Below, in pieces: positions 42,881 through 51,594 of a stretch of DNA of 64,000 nucleotides. Position 1 is the stretch's first letter; each line of letters starts with the position of its first letter. The stretch is from assembly GCF_001417775.1 (NCBI RefSeq), contig NZ_BBZJ01000022.1:1-64000 (forward strand). The letters run 5' to 3'. The position numbers and the translations under genes are program-made. Source of the stretch: Streptomyces sp. TP-A0356. Lineage in GTDB: Bacteria > Actinomycetota > Actinomycetes > Streptomycetales > Streptomycetaceae. The notes beneath the pieces are model-generated. The model made no database searches. It was given only the letters and a program-made list of their open reading frames with translations, and had not been told where the DNA came from.

Positions 42881-44326
42881 TCAGAGGGCGAGGCCCGTCA
42901 GGACCAGGACGCGCTCGTAGGTGTAGTCGTCCATGGCGTACCGCACGCCCTCGCGCCCGACACCGGACTGCTTGGTGCCGCCGTACGGCATCTGGTCGGC
43001 ACGGTAGGAGGGCACGTCGCCGATCACGACACCGCCCACCTCCAGGGCGCGGTGCGCGCGGAAGGCGGCCTGGAGGTCGTGCGTGAACACGCCCGCCTGG
43101 AGGCCGTACTTGGAGTCGTTGACCGCGGCGAAGGCCTCCGTCTCGCCGTCCACCTTCTGCACGGTGAGGACGGGTCCGAAGACCTCCTCGCAGGAGAGGG
43201 TGACATCGGCCGGTACGTCGGTGAGGACGGTCGGCGCGTACGAGGCGCCGTCCCGCTTGCCACCGGTCAGCAGCGTGGCGCCCGCGGCCACGGCCTCGTC
43301 GACCCACGACTCGACGCGCTGGGCGGCGTCCTCGCTGACCAGCGGGCCGACCTCGGTCGCGGGGTCGGAGGGGTCGCCGGTGACCTGGGCCTCGACGGCG
43401 GCCACGATGCGCGGCAGCAGCCGGTCGTAGACCGAGGCGTCGGCGATCACGCGCTGCACGGAGATGCAGGACTGGCCGCCCTGGTAGTTGGAGAAGGTGG
43501 CGATGCGGTTCGCGACCCAGTCCAGGTCCTCGTCGCTCACGTAGTCGGCGAGGACGACGGCCGCGCCGTTGCCGCCCAGCTCCAGGGTGCAGTGCTTGCG
43601 CGGCACCGAGTCCATGATCGCGTAGCCGACCTTCTCGGAGCCGGTGAAGGAGATGACCGGCAGACGCTCGTCCTGTACCAGGGCGGGCATACGGTCGTTG
43701 GTGACGGGGAGGATCGACCAGGAACCGGCGGGCAGCTCGGTCTCGGCGAGCAGGTCGCCGAGGATCAGGCCGGACAGCGGGGTGGCGGGCGCCGGCTTCA
43801 GGATGATCGGGGCGCCGGCGGCGATGGCCGGGGCGACCTTGTGGGCGCACAGGTTCAGCGGGAAGTTGAACGGCGCGATGCCGAGGACGACGCCCTTCGG
43901 GAAGCGGCGGGTCAGCGCCAGCCGGCCCTGGCCGCCCTGGTCGGTGTCGAGGCGCTGGGCCTCGCCGCCGTTGAAGCGGCGGGCCTCCTCGGCCGCGAAC
44001 CGGAACACCGACACGGCACGGCCGACCTCGCCGCGGGCCCACTTGATGGGCTTGCCGTTCTCGGCGGAGATGAGCTGGGCGATCTCCTCGGTGCGCTCCA
44101 CCAGCCGCTTGGAGACGTGGTCGAGGGCCGCGGCGCGGACGTGGGCCGGGGTGGCGGCGAACTCGTCCCGCACGGCGTACGCGGCGGCCACGGCCTCCTC
44201 GACCTGGGCCTCGGTGGGGACGCTGACCTGGCCGACGAGCCGGCCGTCCCACGGCGAGGTGACGTCGAAGGTGGTCTCACCGGTGGCCTGGCGGCCGGCC
44301 AGCCAGAAGGCGTGGGTGGAGGTCAT
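42881..44326 (-). CDS. NAD(P)-dependent aldehyde dehydrogenase (possibly succinate-semialdehyde or related)
   Basis: This 481-residue ALDH superfamily member has IAPFNFPLNL, the glutamate motif ELGGNGAAVVLAD and catalytic Cys287 in GGQSCISV. Given the pucR gene next to it and gabT 4.5 kb away, it may oxidise succinate semialdehyde from GABA, but the sequence does not fix the substrate. The ATG is at 44326. It is 208 bp downstream of pucR on the same strand. Confidence 0.88.
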   Translation of the reverse strand: MTSTHAFWLAGRQATGETTFDVTSPWDGRLVGQVSVPTEAQVEEAVAAAYAVRDEFAATPAHVRAAALDHVSKRLVERTEEIAQLISAENGKPIKWARGEVGRAVSVFRFAAEEARRFNGGEAQRLDTDQGGQGRLALTRRFPKGVVLGIAPFNFPLNLCAHKVAPAIAAGAPIILKPAPATPLSGLILGDLLAETELPAGSWSILPVTNDRMPALVQDERLPVISFTGSEKVGYAIMDSVPRKHCTLELGGNGAAVVLADYVSDEDLDWVANRIATFSNYQGGQSCISVQRVIADASVYDRLLPRIVAAVEAQVTGDPSDPATEVGPLVSEDAAQRVESWVDEAVAAGATLLTGGKRDGASYAPTVLTDVPADVTLSCEEVFGPVLTVQKVDGETEAFAAVNDSKYGLQAGVFTHDLQAAFRAHRALEVGGVVIGDVPSYRADQMPYGGTKQSGVGREGVRYAMDDYTYERVLVLTGLAL

Positions 44327-44534
44327 GTCGGGTCCGGCCCTTCCGAGGTTGGGTGTTCCTGAAGTTCGTGGTCCACGGTAGGGCCGGGGTGGCGAAGGGG
44401 CGTTTGTCCCGGGAGGAGCACTGCGGTGCGGGGACAGTACGGGATGTACAGCAGAACGACGGCAGGAGGACAGCCGCTCCGGGCCAGGCACCCGTACCGC
44501 CGCCGAAGTGCTGTGCGCGACGCCCTCGGCGCTC

Positions 44535-46202
44535 TCACTCCCCCGCCGCGGCCGTGGCCTTGAGGGCCAGCCAGAGTTCCATCCGTACGTCCGGGTCGTC
44601 GAGCGAGCGTCCCAGGATCTCCTCGACCCGCCGCATCCGGTAGCGCAGCGTATGGCGGTGGACGCCGAGGTCCGCGGCCGCCGCGTCCCACTGGCCGTGC
44701 CGCGACAGCCAGGCCCGCAGCGAGGCGACCAGATCGCCCCGCCCGGTGGCGTCGTGCTCCCGCAGGGCGCGCAGCAGGCCGTCCGCGAAGGCGCGCACCG
44801 CGTCGTCCGCGAGCAGCGGCAGGACCGACCCGGCCGCCAGCTCCTCGTGCTCGACCAGCGAGCGGCCGCGCCGCCGGGCCACCGACAGCGCCTGTTCGGC
44901 CTGCTTGTAGGCGGCCGCCGCGGCGATCGGCCCGGCGGGCGCCGACAGCCCCACCACCAGCTCGTCCCCCTCGTCGGCCGACTGCTCCCGCGTCGCGGCC
45001 CGCGCCGCCTGCACGGCAGGCGCGTACTCCTGGCACGCGGCGACGGCCGCACCCCCGTCCGCGGCGAGCACCACCAGCCGCTCCCCGTCGGGTACGACGA
45101 GCACGGCCTCGCCGGAGCGGGCGGCGGCGGACTCCACGGTCTCGGCGAGGCCGTCCAGCGGATCGCCGTTCGTGTCGGCCGCGGCGAGGGCCGCCGCGGT
45201 CTGCGGCGCGGGCGCCACGCGCGCGTGACCGTCGGCGTGCGCCCTGGCCGCCGACGCGGACGCCGACTCGGCGACGATCAGCCGGAAGGGCGCGTCGAGG
45301 AGCTCGCCGTACAGGTCCCCGGCCACCGCCCGCGCATGGTCCGGCTCCCCGGCGAGCAGCATGCGCAGTACGGCCGCGCCGATCCGCTGCTCGGCGGCGT
45401 GCAGGGACCGGGACCGCTCGGTCGTGAGGGTCAGCAGGGCGATGGCGGAGTGGACCGCGTAGCGCTCTGCGGTGCCCAGCGCCGCCGCCGTGCCCACGGC
45501 GAGCGCCGCGCGCGGGCGCCGCCCGGTGCCCAGGGAGTGCAGTTCGACCCGGTCCTCGCCGCTCGGTCCGCCGACCACGGAGCTGGCCGGCGCGGGCCGC
45601 TCCCGCAACCGCTCCACGTCGGCGGTGAGCCGCGCGGCACGCCGGGCCGCCCACTCGGGCGCGGCGGCGACGACGGCGCCGGACGCGTCGTACAGCGCCG
45701 CCCAGCCGTCGACCTGCCCGGCGAGCGCGGCCAGCAGGCCCTCGGGGCCTTCGTTGAGCGCCTGCCGGGTCAGCTCGCGCTGCGCGGCGAACCCGGCGGT
45801 CACGGCCCGGTACTGGTCGGCCGCGATGGCGGCGGAGACGGCCTTGCTGATGGCGAGGAAGGGCGTGCGCCGGGGTACCTCCAGGAGCGGGAGGCCCTCC
45901 TCCCGCGCCGCGTCCACGAGCGCCTTCGGTATCTCGTCGTAGTTCACCCCGATGGCGAAACCGAGCCCGACCACGCCCGCGCCCACCAGCCGCTTGACAT
46001 AGCGGCGCATGGCCTCGGGGTCCTCGGCGTCCAGCTTCAGCGCGGTGATCAGCAGCAGTTCCCCGCCCTCCATGTAGGGCACGGGGTCGGCGAGCTCGCT
46101 GACGTGCGCCCAGCGGACGGGAACGTCCAGGCGATCCTCGCCCGCGCGCACGGTCAGCTTGAGCGCGGAGTGGTGGACGAGCGAGGCGAGCGTGGGGGGC
46201 AT
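44535..46202 (-). CDS. PucR family transcriptional regulator
   Basis: This 555-residue protein has an N-terminal PucR ligand domain (VRWAHVSELADPVPYMEGGELLLITALKL, about 28-60), a long GGDEF-like middle region and a C-terminal PucR helix-turn-helix (AAADLGVHRHTLRYRMRRVEEILGRSLDDPDVRMELWLALK). Relatives activate purine, GABA or amino-acid catabolism. A palindrome and a 9-bp iteron array lie directly upstream. The likely targets are gabT and the aldehyde dehydrogenase (inference from position). Confidence 0.92.
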   Translation of the reverse strand: MPPTLASLVHHSALKLTVRAGEDRLDVPVRWAHVSELADPVPYMEGGELLLITALKLDAEDPEAMRRYVKRLVGAGVVGLGFAIGVNYDEIPKALVDAAREEGLPLLEVPRRTPFLAISKAVSAAIAADQYRAVTAGFAAQRELTRQALNEGPEGLLAALAGQVDGWAALYDASGAVVAAAPEWAARRAARLTADVERLRERPAPASSVVGGPSGEDRVELHSLGTGRRPRAALAVGTAAALGTAERYAVHSAIALLTLTTERSRSLHAAEQRIGAAVLRMLLAGEPDHARAVAGDLYGELLDAPFRLIVAESASASAARAHADGHARVAPAPQTAAALAAADTNGDPLDGLAETVESAAARSGEAVLVVPDGERLVVLAADGGAAVAACQEYAPAVQAARAATREQSADEGDELVVGLSAPAGPIAAAAAYKQAEQALSVARRRGRSLVEHEELAAGSVLPLLADDAVRAFADGLLRALREHDATGRGDLVASLRAWLSRHGQWDAAAADLGVHRHTLRYRMRRVEEILGRSLDDPDVRMELWLALKATAAAGE

Positions 46203-46232
46203 GAGGCCTTCAGGTCTGCACGGACGGGTTCT

Positions 46233-46247
46233 TCACGGAATCCGTGA
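46233..46247. promoter_or_regulatory. 15-bp palindrome upstream of pucR
   Basis: TCACGGA-A-TCCGTGA (46233-46247) is a perfect palindrome centred 38 bp upstream of the pucR start codon, placed as an operator. A PucR or other regulator site is a reasonable guess, not shown. Confidence 0.55.
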
Positions 46248-46258
46248 GGCCCACGGAC

Positions 46259-46285
46259 TGTGTGATCTGTGTGATCTCTGTGATT
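46259..46285. repeat. Three 9-bp iterons upstream of pucR
   Basis: TGTGTGATC is repeated exactly twice and followed by TCTGTGATT, without gaps, just outside the 15-bp palindrome. Confidence 0.85.
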
Positions 46286-46376
46286 CTTTGGCCGCCGCGT
46301 ATGAACGACCTATGTCGATTCTGCCTCACCGTACGGTCGCTGGTGCGCCGATCTCCGGACAACCTGAGGGGTGGCC

Positions 46377-48503
46377 TCAGCCACGCAGGTCCACGAGGAG
46401 CGGGGGCGCGTGCTCGCCCTTCACGTTCGTCAGCGAGAGCACCGCGTGCCCCGGCGGCACCGCGTGCGCCAGCTCCGACGCGGACCACCGCTCGCGCTCG
46501 ACCTGCCGGACCGTCACGGCACGCGCGGTCGGCGCATGCCCGGTGATCACCCGCCGCAGCATGTGCAGGGCCTTGCCCGCCGGGGTCTCCGCGATGATCT
46601 GCCGGTCGGTGACGTCCCGGGTCTCGGTCCACTCCTTGCCCCACACCTCGGCGAAGTCCTGCCCGTCCCAGGGGGTGAGCCCGGACAGCGCCATCCGGCA
46701 CCCGGTGGCGCCGAGGAGGGGTCCACGCAACGGCCGGGGCACGTCGTCGAGGGTGCGCAGGGTCAGGACGGCTCCCGCGTTCACGGACCGCAGCCGCTGG
46801 ATGCCCCGGACGGCCTCGGGGGTCACGACTCCGGTCGCGTCGTCGAGCACCAGGCAGGCGAACAGCGACCGGTCCTCGCGCGTCGAGACGCTGGCCGTGA
46901 ACTGCGCGAGCACCAGCCGCGCGAGGATCCGCGAGGCGTCGGCATGGCCGCGCTCGGGCAGGTCGATCCGCACCCGCACCGGGTGGTCGAAGGCGCGCAG
47001 CGAGAAGGGCCGGGACTTCCCGGAGGTGTCGAAGAACGGTGCGAAGGCGGGCCGGTCGAGCAGCGCCACCCGGTCGGCGAGGACGCCGCCCACGTCGCCT
47101 GGGTGCCCCGACTGCCGCTCGCGCGCGTCGAGTTCGCGCAGCAGCGAGTCCTGCCCGGTGTCCTGCAGGGCCTTGCGCAGCGCGGCGAGCGGGCCGGGCG
47201 CGCCGTCGAGCAGCCGGCGCAGCTCCGGTACGGACGGGAAGCGGCCGTGGACGGCCCGGTACGGCCCGAGGAGCTGGGCGAGCACGGTGGTGGAGCGGCG
47301 GCTGTCCGCCCCGGGGTGCGGATCGGCGAGGTCGCCCACCAGCGCCTCGGCGAGGACCGCCGCCGCCTCGTCCGGGTCGGTGGTCCCGCCGTACAGGTCG
47401 AGGTCGTACACCGATTCGGGATGCCCGATGCGTACGACGACGTCGTAGGCGTCCGCCGGACCGAGTCCGGCACCGGCCGCGCCGACGACGACCACGGCCG
47501 CCCGCCCGGCGAGGGCGTGCAGGCACAGCGACTCGGCGAGCGGCCACACGAGCGAGCTGGTCTTCCCGCTGCCGGCGGGTCCGACGGCGACCAGGGAGGT
47601 GCCCAGCAGGTCGGGGCCGAGGGCGAGTCCGGCACCGCGGTACGCGTAGGGGTTGCGGGGGTCGTCGACGGTGCTGCCGAGACGTACCTGCCCGGTGATC
47701 AGGTCGTGCCGGGCGAGCCGGGCGGGCAGATCACGCTCCCCCGAGGGGTGCAGACAGGCGGCGGCACCGTCCCGGAGGACCGCGCCGGTGAAGGTGGCCA
47801 GGTCGTGGCGGCCGCTGAGCACGCCCTGCCAGGCGCGGGCGATACGGGCGTGGTCGACGTCGCGCATGAGCCCGGCGCCCGCCTCTCGGGCGAGCCGGTC
47901 GGCGGCGTCCTGGGCACCGGCGGCGCGGAGCTGGTTCCACTGGGCGGGGTCGTCCTCGGGCGCCGGGGGCCGCTCGTTCACGGGGGCGGCGCGGCGCCAG
48001 GCGGGCAGTCCGAAGCGCCGCCAGACCTCGCCCCAGCGGCCGAGCCGGCCGACGACGATCATGATGGTGAGCGCGATGACCGTGTAGTAGCCGTACCAGA
48101 GGAAGGCGTTGCCGATGCGGTCGTTGCTGTGGCGCCAGGAGTCGGGGGTGAACAGCTCCAGGGGCACGACCCACCAGCCGCCGAGATAGCCGTTCCACAG
48201 CAGCGACCAGATCAGCCAGCCCACCAGGAACGCGATCAACGCCCCGCTGAGCAGCTGCCGCGTGGGCGTCCGCTCGGGCTCCTGCTCGGGCCGCGGCCGG
48301 TGCCCGAGGCGCCACACGCCGGGTGCCGCCTGTGGCCGCGGCGCCCGCACCCAGGCCAGGAACGCGGAGCCGTCCGGCAGCGGGGGCGTCCCGGGCGCCA
48401 CCGTGGGCATCGGCGGCACCGCGGAGCTGTCCGGCGGCCCCGCCGGACGCGGCACGGGATCAGCCCGTGCGACCCATGCGTCCTGCGTCCCGTCGCTGTT
48501 CAT
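46377..48503 (-). CDS. Membrane-anchored TraG/VirD4-like ATPase (orphan)
   Basis: This 708-residue protein has a proline-rich N-terminus, two membrane helices (84-104 and 131-152), then an ATPase core with Walker A GPAGSGKT at 308-315 and a Walker-B-like LFACLVLDDATG. The layout is that of type IV coupling proteins and TraG-like ATPases. No relaxase, integrase or other conjugation gene is present, and it lies in conserved chromosome, so it probably has a housekeeping or envelope role. The ATG at 48503 follows GGGGCAGGGG. Confidence 0.82.
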   Translation of the reverse strand: MNSDGTQDAWVARADPVPRPAGPPDSSAVPPMPTVAPGTPPLPDGSAFLAWVRAPRPQAAPGVWRLGHRPRPEQEPERTPTRQLLSGALIAFLVGWLIWSLLWNGYLGGWWVVPLELFTPDSWRHSNDRIGNAFLWYGYYTVIALTIMIVVGRLGRWGEVWRRFGLPAWRRAAPVNERPPAPEDDPAQWNQLRAAGAQDAADRLAREAGAGLMRDVDHARIARAWQGVLSGRHDLATFTGAVLRDGAAACLHPSGERDLPARLARHDLITGQVRLGSTVDDPRNPYAYRGAGLALGPDLLGTSLVAVGPAGSGKTSSLVWPLAESLCLHALAGRAAVVVVGAAGAGLGPADAYDVVVRIGHPESVYDLDLYGGTTDPDEAAAVLAEALVGDLADPHPGADSRRSTTVLAQLLGPYRAVHGRFPSVPELRRLLDGAPGPLAALRKALQDTGQDSLLRELDARERQSGHPGDVGGVLADRVALLDRPAFAPFFDTSGKSRPFSLRAFDHPVRVRIDLPERGHADASRILARLVLAQFTASVSTREDRSLFACLVLDDATGVVTPEAVRGIQRLRSVNAGAVLTLRTLDDVPRPLRGPLLGATGCRMALSGLTPWDGQDFAEVWGKEWTETRDVTDRQIIAETPAGKALHMLRRVITGHAPTARAVTVRQVERERWSASELAHAVPPGHAVLSLTNVKGEHAPPLLVDLRG

Positions 48504-48548
48504 CGCCCCTGCCCCCTGACCAGCCGCTCCGTGCACCATCAGCGAGTC

Positions 48549-48577
48549 AATCTAACGCCCCCGCAAGGGGAGTTCAC
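48549..48577 (-). promoter_or_regulatory. Candidate promoter of the TraG-like gene
   Basis: On the minus strand GTGAAC (48572-48577 on plus) and TAGATT (48549-48554) are 17 bp apart, giving a short leader of about 40 bases. The remaining part of 48504-48810 must contain the gabT promoter, which I cannot place; it holds no gene. Confidence 0.45.
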
Positions 48578-48810
48578 CGCATACGCGGCCGGGCCCACGG
48601 TGACGCGTCCCGCCGCGCTATGTCCACTGCGGACAAGCGTGCACGTCCAAGGCACCCACATGGAGCATGCCCAGCCTCCCCGAGCCGATCTAGCCTGCGA
48701 GGAAAGAAGGCAAGCGTCCGAAAATCACCCCCCTCCCGGAGCTGGGTCCGCCGCACCGCCGGTGCGCCGGTGCCTCCGGTTCGGTTCGCACGATCACCAG
48801 GGAGCCCCCC

Positions 48811-50145
48811 ATGACCGCACTTCCGCAGGAGCGCCGCGTCGTCACCGCCATCCCCGGCCCGAAGTCGCAGGAGCTGCAGGCCCGCCGTACCGCCGTGGTC
48901 GCGCAGGGCGTGGGCTCCGTGCTGCCTGTCTTCACCGCGCGCGCGGGCGGCGGGATCATCGAGGACGTCGACGGCAACCGTCTGATCGACTTCGGCTCCG
49001 GCATCGCGGTGACGTCCGTGGGCGCCTCCGCCGAGGCCGTCGTGCGCCGTGCCTCGGCGCAGCTGCAGGACTTCACGCACACCTGTTTCATGGTCACGCC
49101 GTACGAGGGCTATGTGGCCGTCGCCGAGGCGCTGGCCGAGCTCACGCCGGGTGACCACGCCAAGAAGTCCGCGCTGTTCAACTCGGGTGCCGAGGCCGTC
49201 GAGAACGCCGTCAAGATCGCCCGTGCCTACACCAAGCGCCAGGCGGTCGTCGTCTTCGACCACGGCTACCACGGCCGGACGAACCTGACGATGGCCCTGA
49301 CCGCCAAGAACATGCCGTACAAGCACGGCTTCGGCCCGTTCGCGCCCGAGGTCTACCGCGTGCCGGTCGCCTACGCCTACCGCTGGCCGACCGGTCCGGA
49401 GAACGCCGGCCCGGAGGCCGCCGCGCAGGCCATCGACCAGATCACCAAGCAGGTCGGCGCGGACAACGTGGCCGCGATCATCATCGAGCCGGTGCTCGGC
49501 GAGGGCGGCTTCATCGAGCCGGCCAAGGGCTTCCTGCCCGCGATCCGCCAGTTCGCCGCCGACAACGGCATCGTCTTCGTCGCCGACGAGATCCAGTCCG
49601 GCTTCTGCCGCACCGGTCAGTGGTTCGCGTGCGAGGACGAGGGCATCGTCCCGGACCTGATCACCACGGCCAAGGGCATCGCCGGCGGTCTGCCGCTCGC
49701 CGCGGTCACCGGCCGCGCCGAGATCATGGACGCCGCGCACGCGGGCGGCCTGGGCGGTACCTACGGCGGCAACCCGGTCGCCTGCGCGGGCGCGCTCGGC
49801 GCGATCGAGACGATGAAGGAGCTCGACCTCAACGCCCGGGCGAAGGAGATCGAGGAGACGATGAAGGCCCGCCTCACGGCGATGGCCGAGAAGTTCGACC
49901 TCATCGGTGACATCCGCGGCCGTGGCGCGATGATCGCGATCGAGCTGGTCAAGGACCGCGCCACCAAGGAGCCGAACCCGGAGGCGACCGCCGCGCTCGC
50001 CAAGGCCTGCCACCAGGAGGGCCTGCTGGTCCTGACCTGTGGCACCTACGGCAACGTGCTGCGCTTCCTGCCCCCGCTCGTCATCGGCCAGGACCTGCTG
50101 AACGAGGGTCTGGACATCATCGAGCAGGCGTTCGCGCGGATCTGA
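48811..50145 (+). CDS. gabT: 4-aminobutyrate aminotransferase (GabT)
   Basis: This 444-residue PLP class III aminotransferase moves the amino group of GABA to 2-oxoglutarate, making succinate semialdehyde. The PLP lysine is K288 in TTAKGIAGGLPLAAV; VFVADEIQSGFCRTG holds the cofactor aspartate, and GAEAVENAVKIAR is a family mark. The ATG is behind AGGGAG. It may also act on putrescine or other omega-amines. Confidence 0.93.
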   Translation: MTALPQERRVVTAIPGPKSQELQARRTAVVAQGVGSVLPVFTARAGGGIIEDVDGNRLIDFGSGIAVTSVGASAEAVVRRASAQLQDFTHTCFMVTPYEGYVAVAEALAELTPGDHAKKSALFNSGAEAVENAVKIARAYTKRQAVVVFDHGYHGRTNLTMALTAKNMPYKHGFGPFAPEVYRVPVAYAYRWPTGPENAGPEAAAQAIDQITKQVGADNVAAIIIEPVLGEGGFIEPAKGFLPAIRQFAADNGIVFVADEIQSGFCRTGQWFACEDEGIVPDLITTAKGIAGGLPLAAVTGRAEIMDAAHAGGLGGTYGGNPVACAGALGAIETMKELDLNARAKEIEETMKARLTAMAEKFDLIGDIRGRGAMIAIELVKDRATKEPNPEATAALAKACHQEGLLVLTCGTYGNVLRFLPPLVIGQDLLNEGLDIIEQAFARI

Positions 50146-50220
50146 ACCAGCGGGAAACCACAGCCGGGACATGGCAGAACCGCAGCTGAGCCACAGGGTT
50201 CAGACCCCTGGAGCCCCACC

Positions 50221-50262
50221 CGTCCCAGCCCTTTCACCCACCGGGATTCCGGGGCTGGGACG
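50221..50262 (+). terminator. gabT terminator
   Basis: A perfect 11-bp stem (CGTCCCAGCCC 50221-50231 / 50252-50262) lies 76 bp past the gabT stop codon. Confidence 0.65.
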
Positions 50263-50339
50263 ACGGAGGTCAGAGGGTGTGAAGAAGGTGTGCGAGGTGG
50301 ATGGCGGGACCCGATTCCGGCTGTCGGAGCTGTTTTTCC

Positions 50340-50583
50340 TGCCGTAGGTTCTACGCGGATGAGAGATACACCCACCCACAGGGGACTGTGGGTGACACCC
50401 GGCCGAGGCCTCCCCAGCTTCGACCTGGTCGTGCCTCGCGCACACACCCGGAGCCTCCGGCTTCGGATCTCCTGATCGGACGTCCGCACGCCCCAGACCC
50501 CCCGGGGCGGGCGGCACACCGATCCGACCGGCCGCCTCGGAACCACCCCCCCTGTTCCGAGGCGGCCGGTCTGTGTTTTCCGG
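50340..50583 (+). ncRNA. Candidate small RNA or leader with own terminator
   Basis: After the gabT terminator comes a separate unit with no recognised gene that ends in a very strong intrinsic terminator. A weak promoter-like pair (TGTCGG and TAGGTT, 50322-50327 and 50345-50350, 17 bp apart) precedes it. Internal pairing is possible (ACCCACAG with a nearby TGTGGGT at about 50373-50392). A 38-codon frame from ATG 50359 to 50475 lacks a ribosome site. It could be an sRNA, a short peptide mRNA or an attenuator for the gene at 50752. Nothing else is seen in 50146-50751. Confidence 0.4.
50526..50578 (+). terminator. 18-bp intrinsic terminator with U tract
   Basis: A perfect 18-bp stem (GACCGGCCGCCTCGGAAC 50526-50543 / 50554-50571) with a ten-base loop is followed by TGTGTTTT. 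This is the only hairpin in the window with a clear plus-strand U tract. Confidence 0.85.
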
Positions 50584-50751
50584 GTGCCTGAGGACGATGT
50601 CGAGCCAACGACGACACCGCCGGCATGAATGCCGCCGCGTGGGAGACCCGTCCCGGCAACGCCGCTCGCCCGTCCGCGCCCCCCTTCGCTCCGCGCGCCG
50701 TGGCGCGGCAGGCACGGTCGGCGCGGATCGAGGAGACAGGAGGTGATCGTC

Positions 50752-51189
50752 ATGTCGAGTGCACAACAGCCGTACACCGGTCCCGACCGGACTGCGTACG
50801 GCGCGGACCAGGAGCCGGTGAGCGAGCTGGTCACGCGCGCCTCGCGGCAGCTGACGGAGCTGGTGCGCGGTGAGATGAGGCTCGCGCAGGCGGAGATGAA
50901 GGAGAAGGGCAGGCGCTACGGCAAGGGCGGCGGGCTGTTCGGCGGTGCCGGAGTGGTCGGCTTCCTGGCCCTGGAGGCCCTGGTGGCCACCGCGATCGCG
51001 GCCTTGGCGGTGCCGTTGCCGGTGTGGGCCGCGGCCCTGATCGTCACCGCCGTGCTGGGCGTGATCGCCGCGGTGATGGCCATGAGCGGCAAGAAGCAGG
51101 TCGGCCGGGCCGCCCCGCCCGCGCCTGAGGAGACCATCGCAAACGTCAAGGCCGACGTGGCCGAGATCAAGGAGAGCGCACACCGATGA
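50752..51189 (+). CDS. Holin-X family membrane protein (phage holin family, not prophage)
   Basis: This 145-residue protein has an amphipathic N-terminal helix (VSELVTRASRQLTELVRGEMRLAQAEMKEKG) and two membrane helices (about 62-85 and 90-110), matching the actinobacterial Holin-X/Act_Holin family. The ATG is preceded by AGGAGGTGATC, a near-complete match to the 16S rRNA 3' end, suggesting very strong translation. The stop codon overlaps the next gene's start. In Streptomyces these are chromosomal envelope proteins; a true holin role is not implied. Confidence 0.88.
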   Translation: MSSAQQPYTGPDRTAYGADQEPVSELVTRASRQLTELVRGEMRLAQAEMKEKGRRYGKGGGLFGGAGVVGFLALEALVATAIAALAVPLPVWAAALIVTAVLGVIAAVMAMSGKKQVGRAAPPAPEETIANVKADVAEIKESAHR

Positions 51190-51545
51190 CCCAGCCGCCG
51201 CACGACGAGCAGACCGCTTCCAGCCCCGCCGAGCTGCGGGAGCAGGTCCAACAGACCCGCCACGAGCTCGGGCAGACGGTCGAGGCCCTGGCCGCCAGGA
51301 CCGATGTCAAGGCGCGGGTCCAGGAGAAGACAGCCGAGGTCAGGCAGCAGGCCGCCGTCAAGGCCGGGGAGTTGAGGGCCATGGCCGCCGACGCCGCGCA
51401 CCAGGTGCAGGACAGGCTGCCCGACCCGGTCAAGGACACGGCGGCCCAGGCGGGCCGGGCGGCGCGCGGCAACCGCACGGTGTTGCTGCTGGCCACCGCG
51501 GGCGTCGCCGTCGTATGGCTGGCGTCCCGCCGCAAGAAGGGCTGA
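51186..51545 (+). CDS. DUF3618 protein
   Basis: This 119-residue protein contains SPAELREQVQQTRHELGQTVEALAARTDVKARVQEK, the DUF3618 signature, then a long predicted helix and one C-terminal membrane segment (about 97-112) ending in RRKKG. It is translationally coupled (ATGA) to the Holin-X gene. The pair is common in actinobacteria; function unknown, perhaps membrane stress or shape. Confidence 0.9.
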   Translation: MTQPPHDEQTASSPAELREQVQQTRHELGQTVEALAARTDVKARVQEKTAEVRQQAAVKAGELRAMAADAAHQVQDRLPDPVKDTAAQAGRAARGNRTVLLLATAGVAVVWLASRRKKG

Positions 51546-51594
51546 GCCGGACCCGCGACCGCTCCGGGCGGGTCGTCCTGCCAAGCTGTCCCCC

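Noticed and set aside
46377..48503. Integrative conjugative element suggested by the TraG-like ATPase
   Set aside because: No integrase, relaxase, replication gene or att-type repeat is visible, and the flanking genes are conserved chromosome.
50290..50475. 61-codon gene after gabT
   Set aside because: No ribosome site at any start and a biased composition; the signal in the region is the terminator, so an RNA is preferred.
50752..51545. Prophage remnant suggested by the holin-family protein
   Set aside because: No other phage gene is present; Holin-X plus DUF3618 pairs are ordinary actinobacterial chromosome genes.
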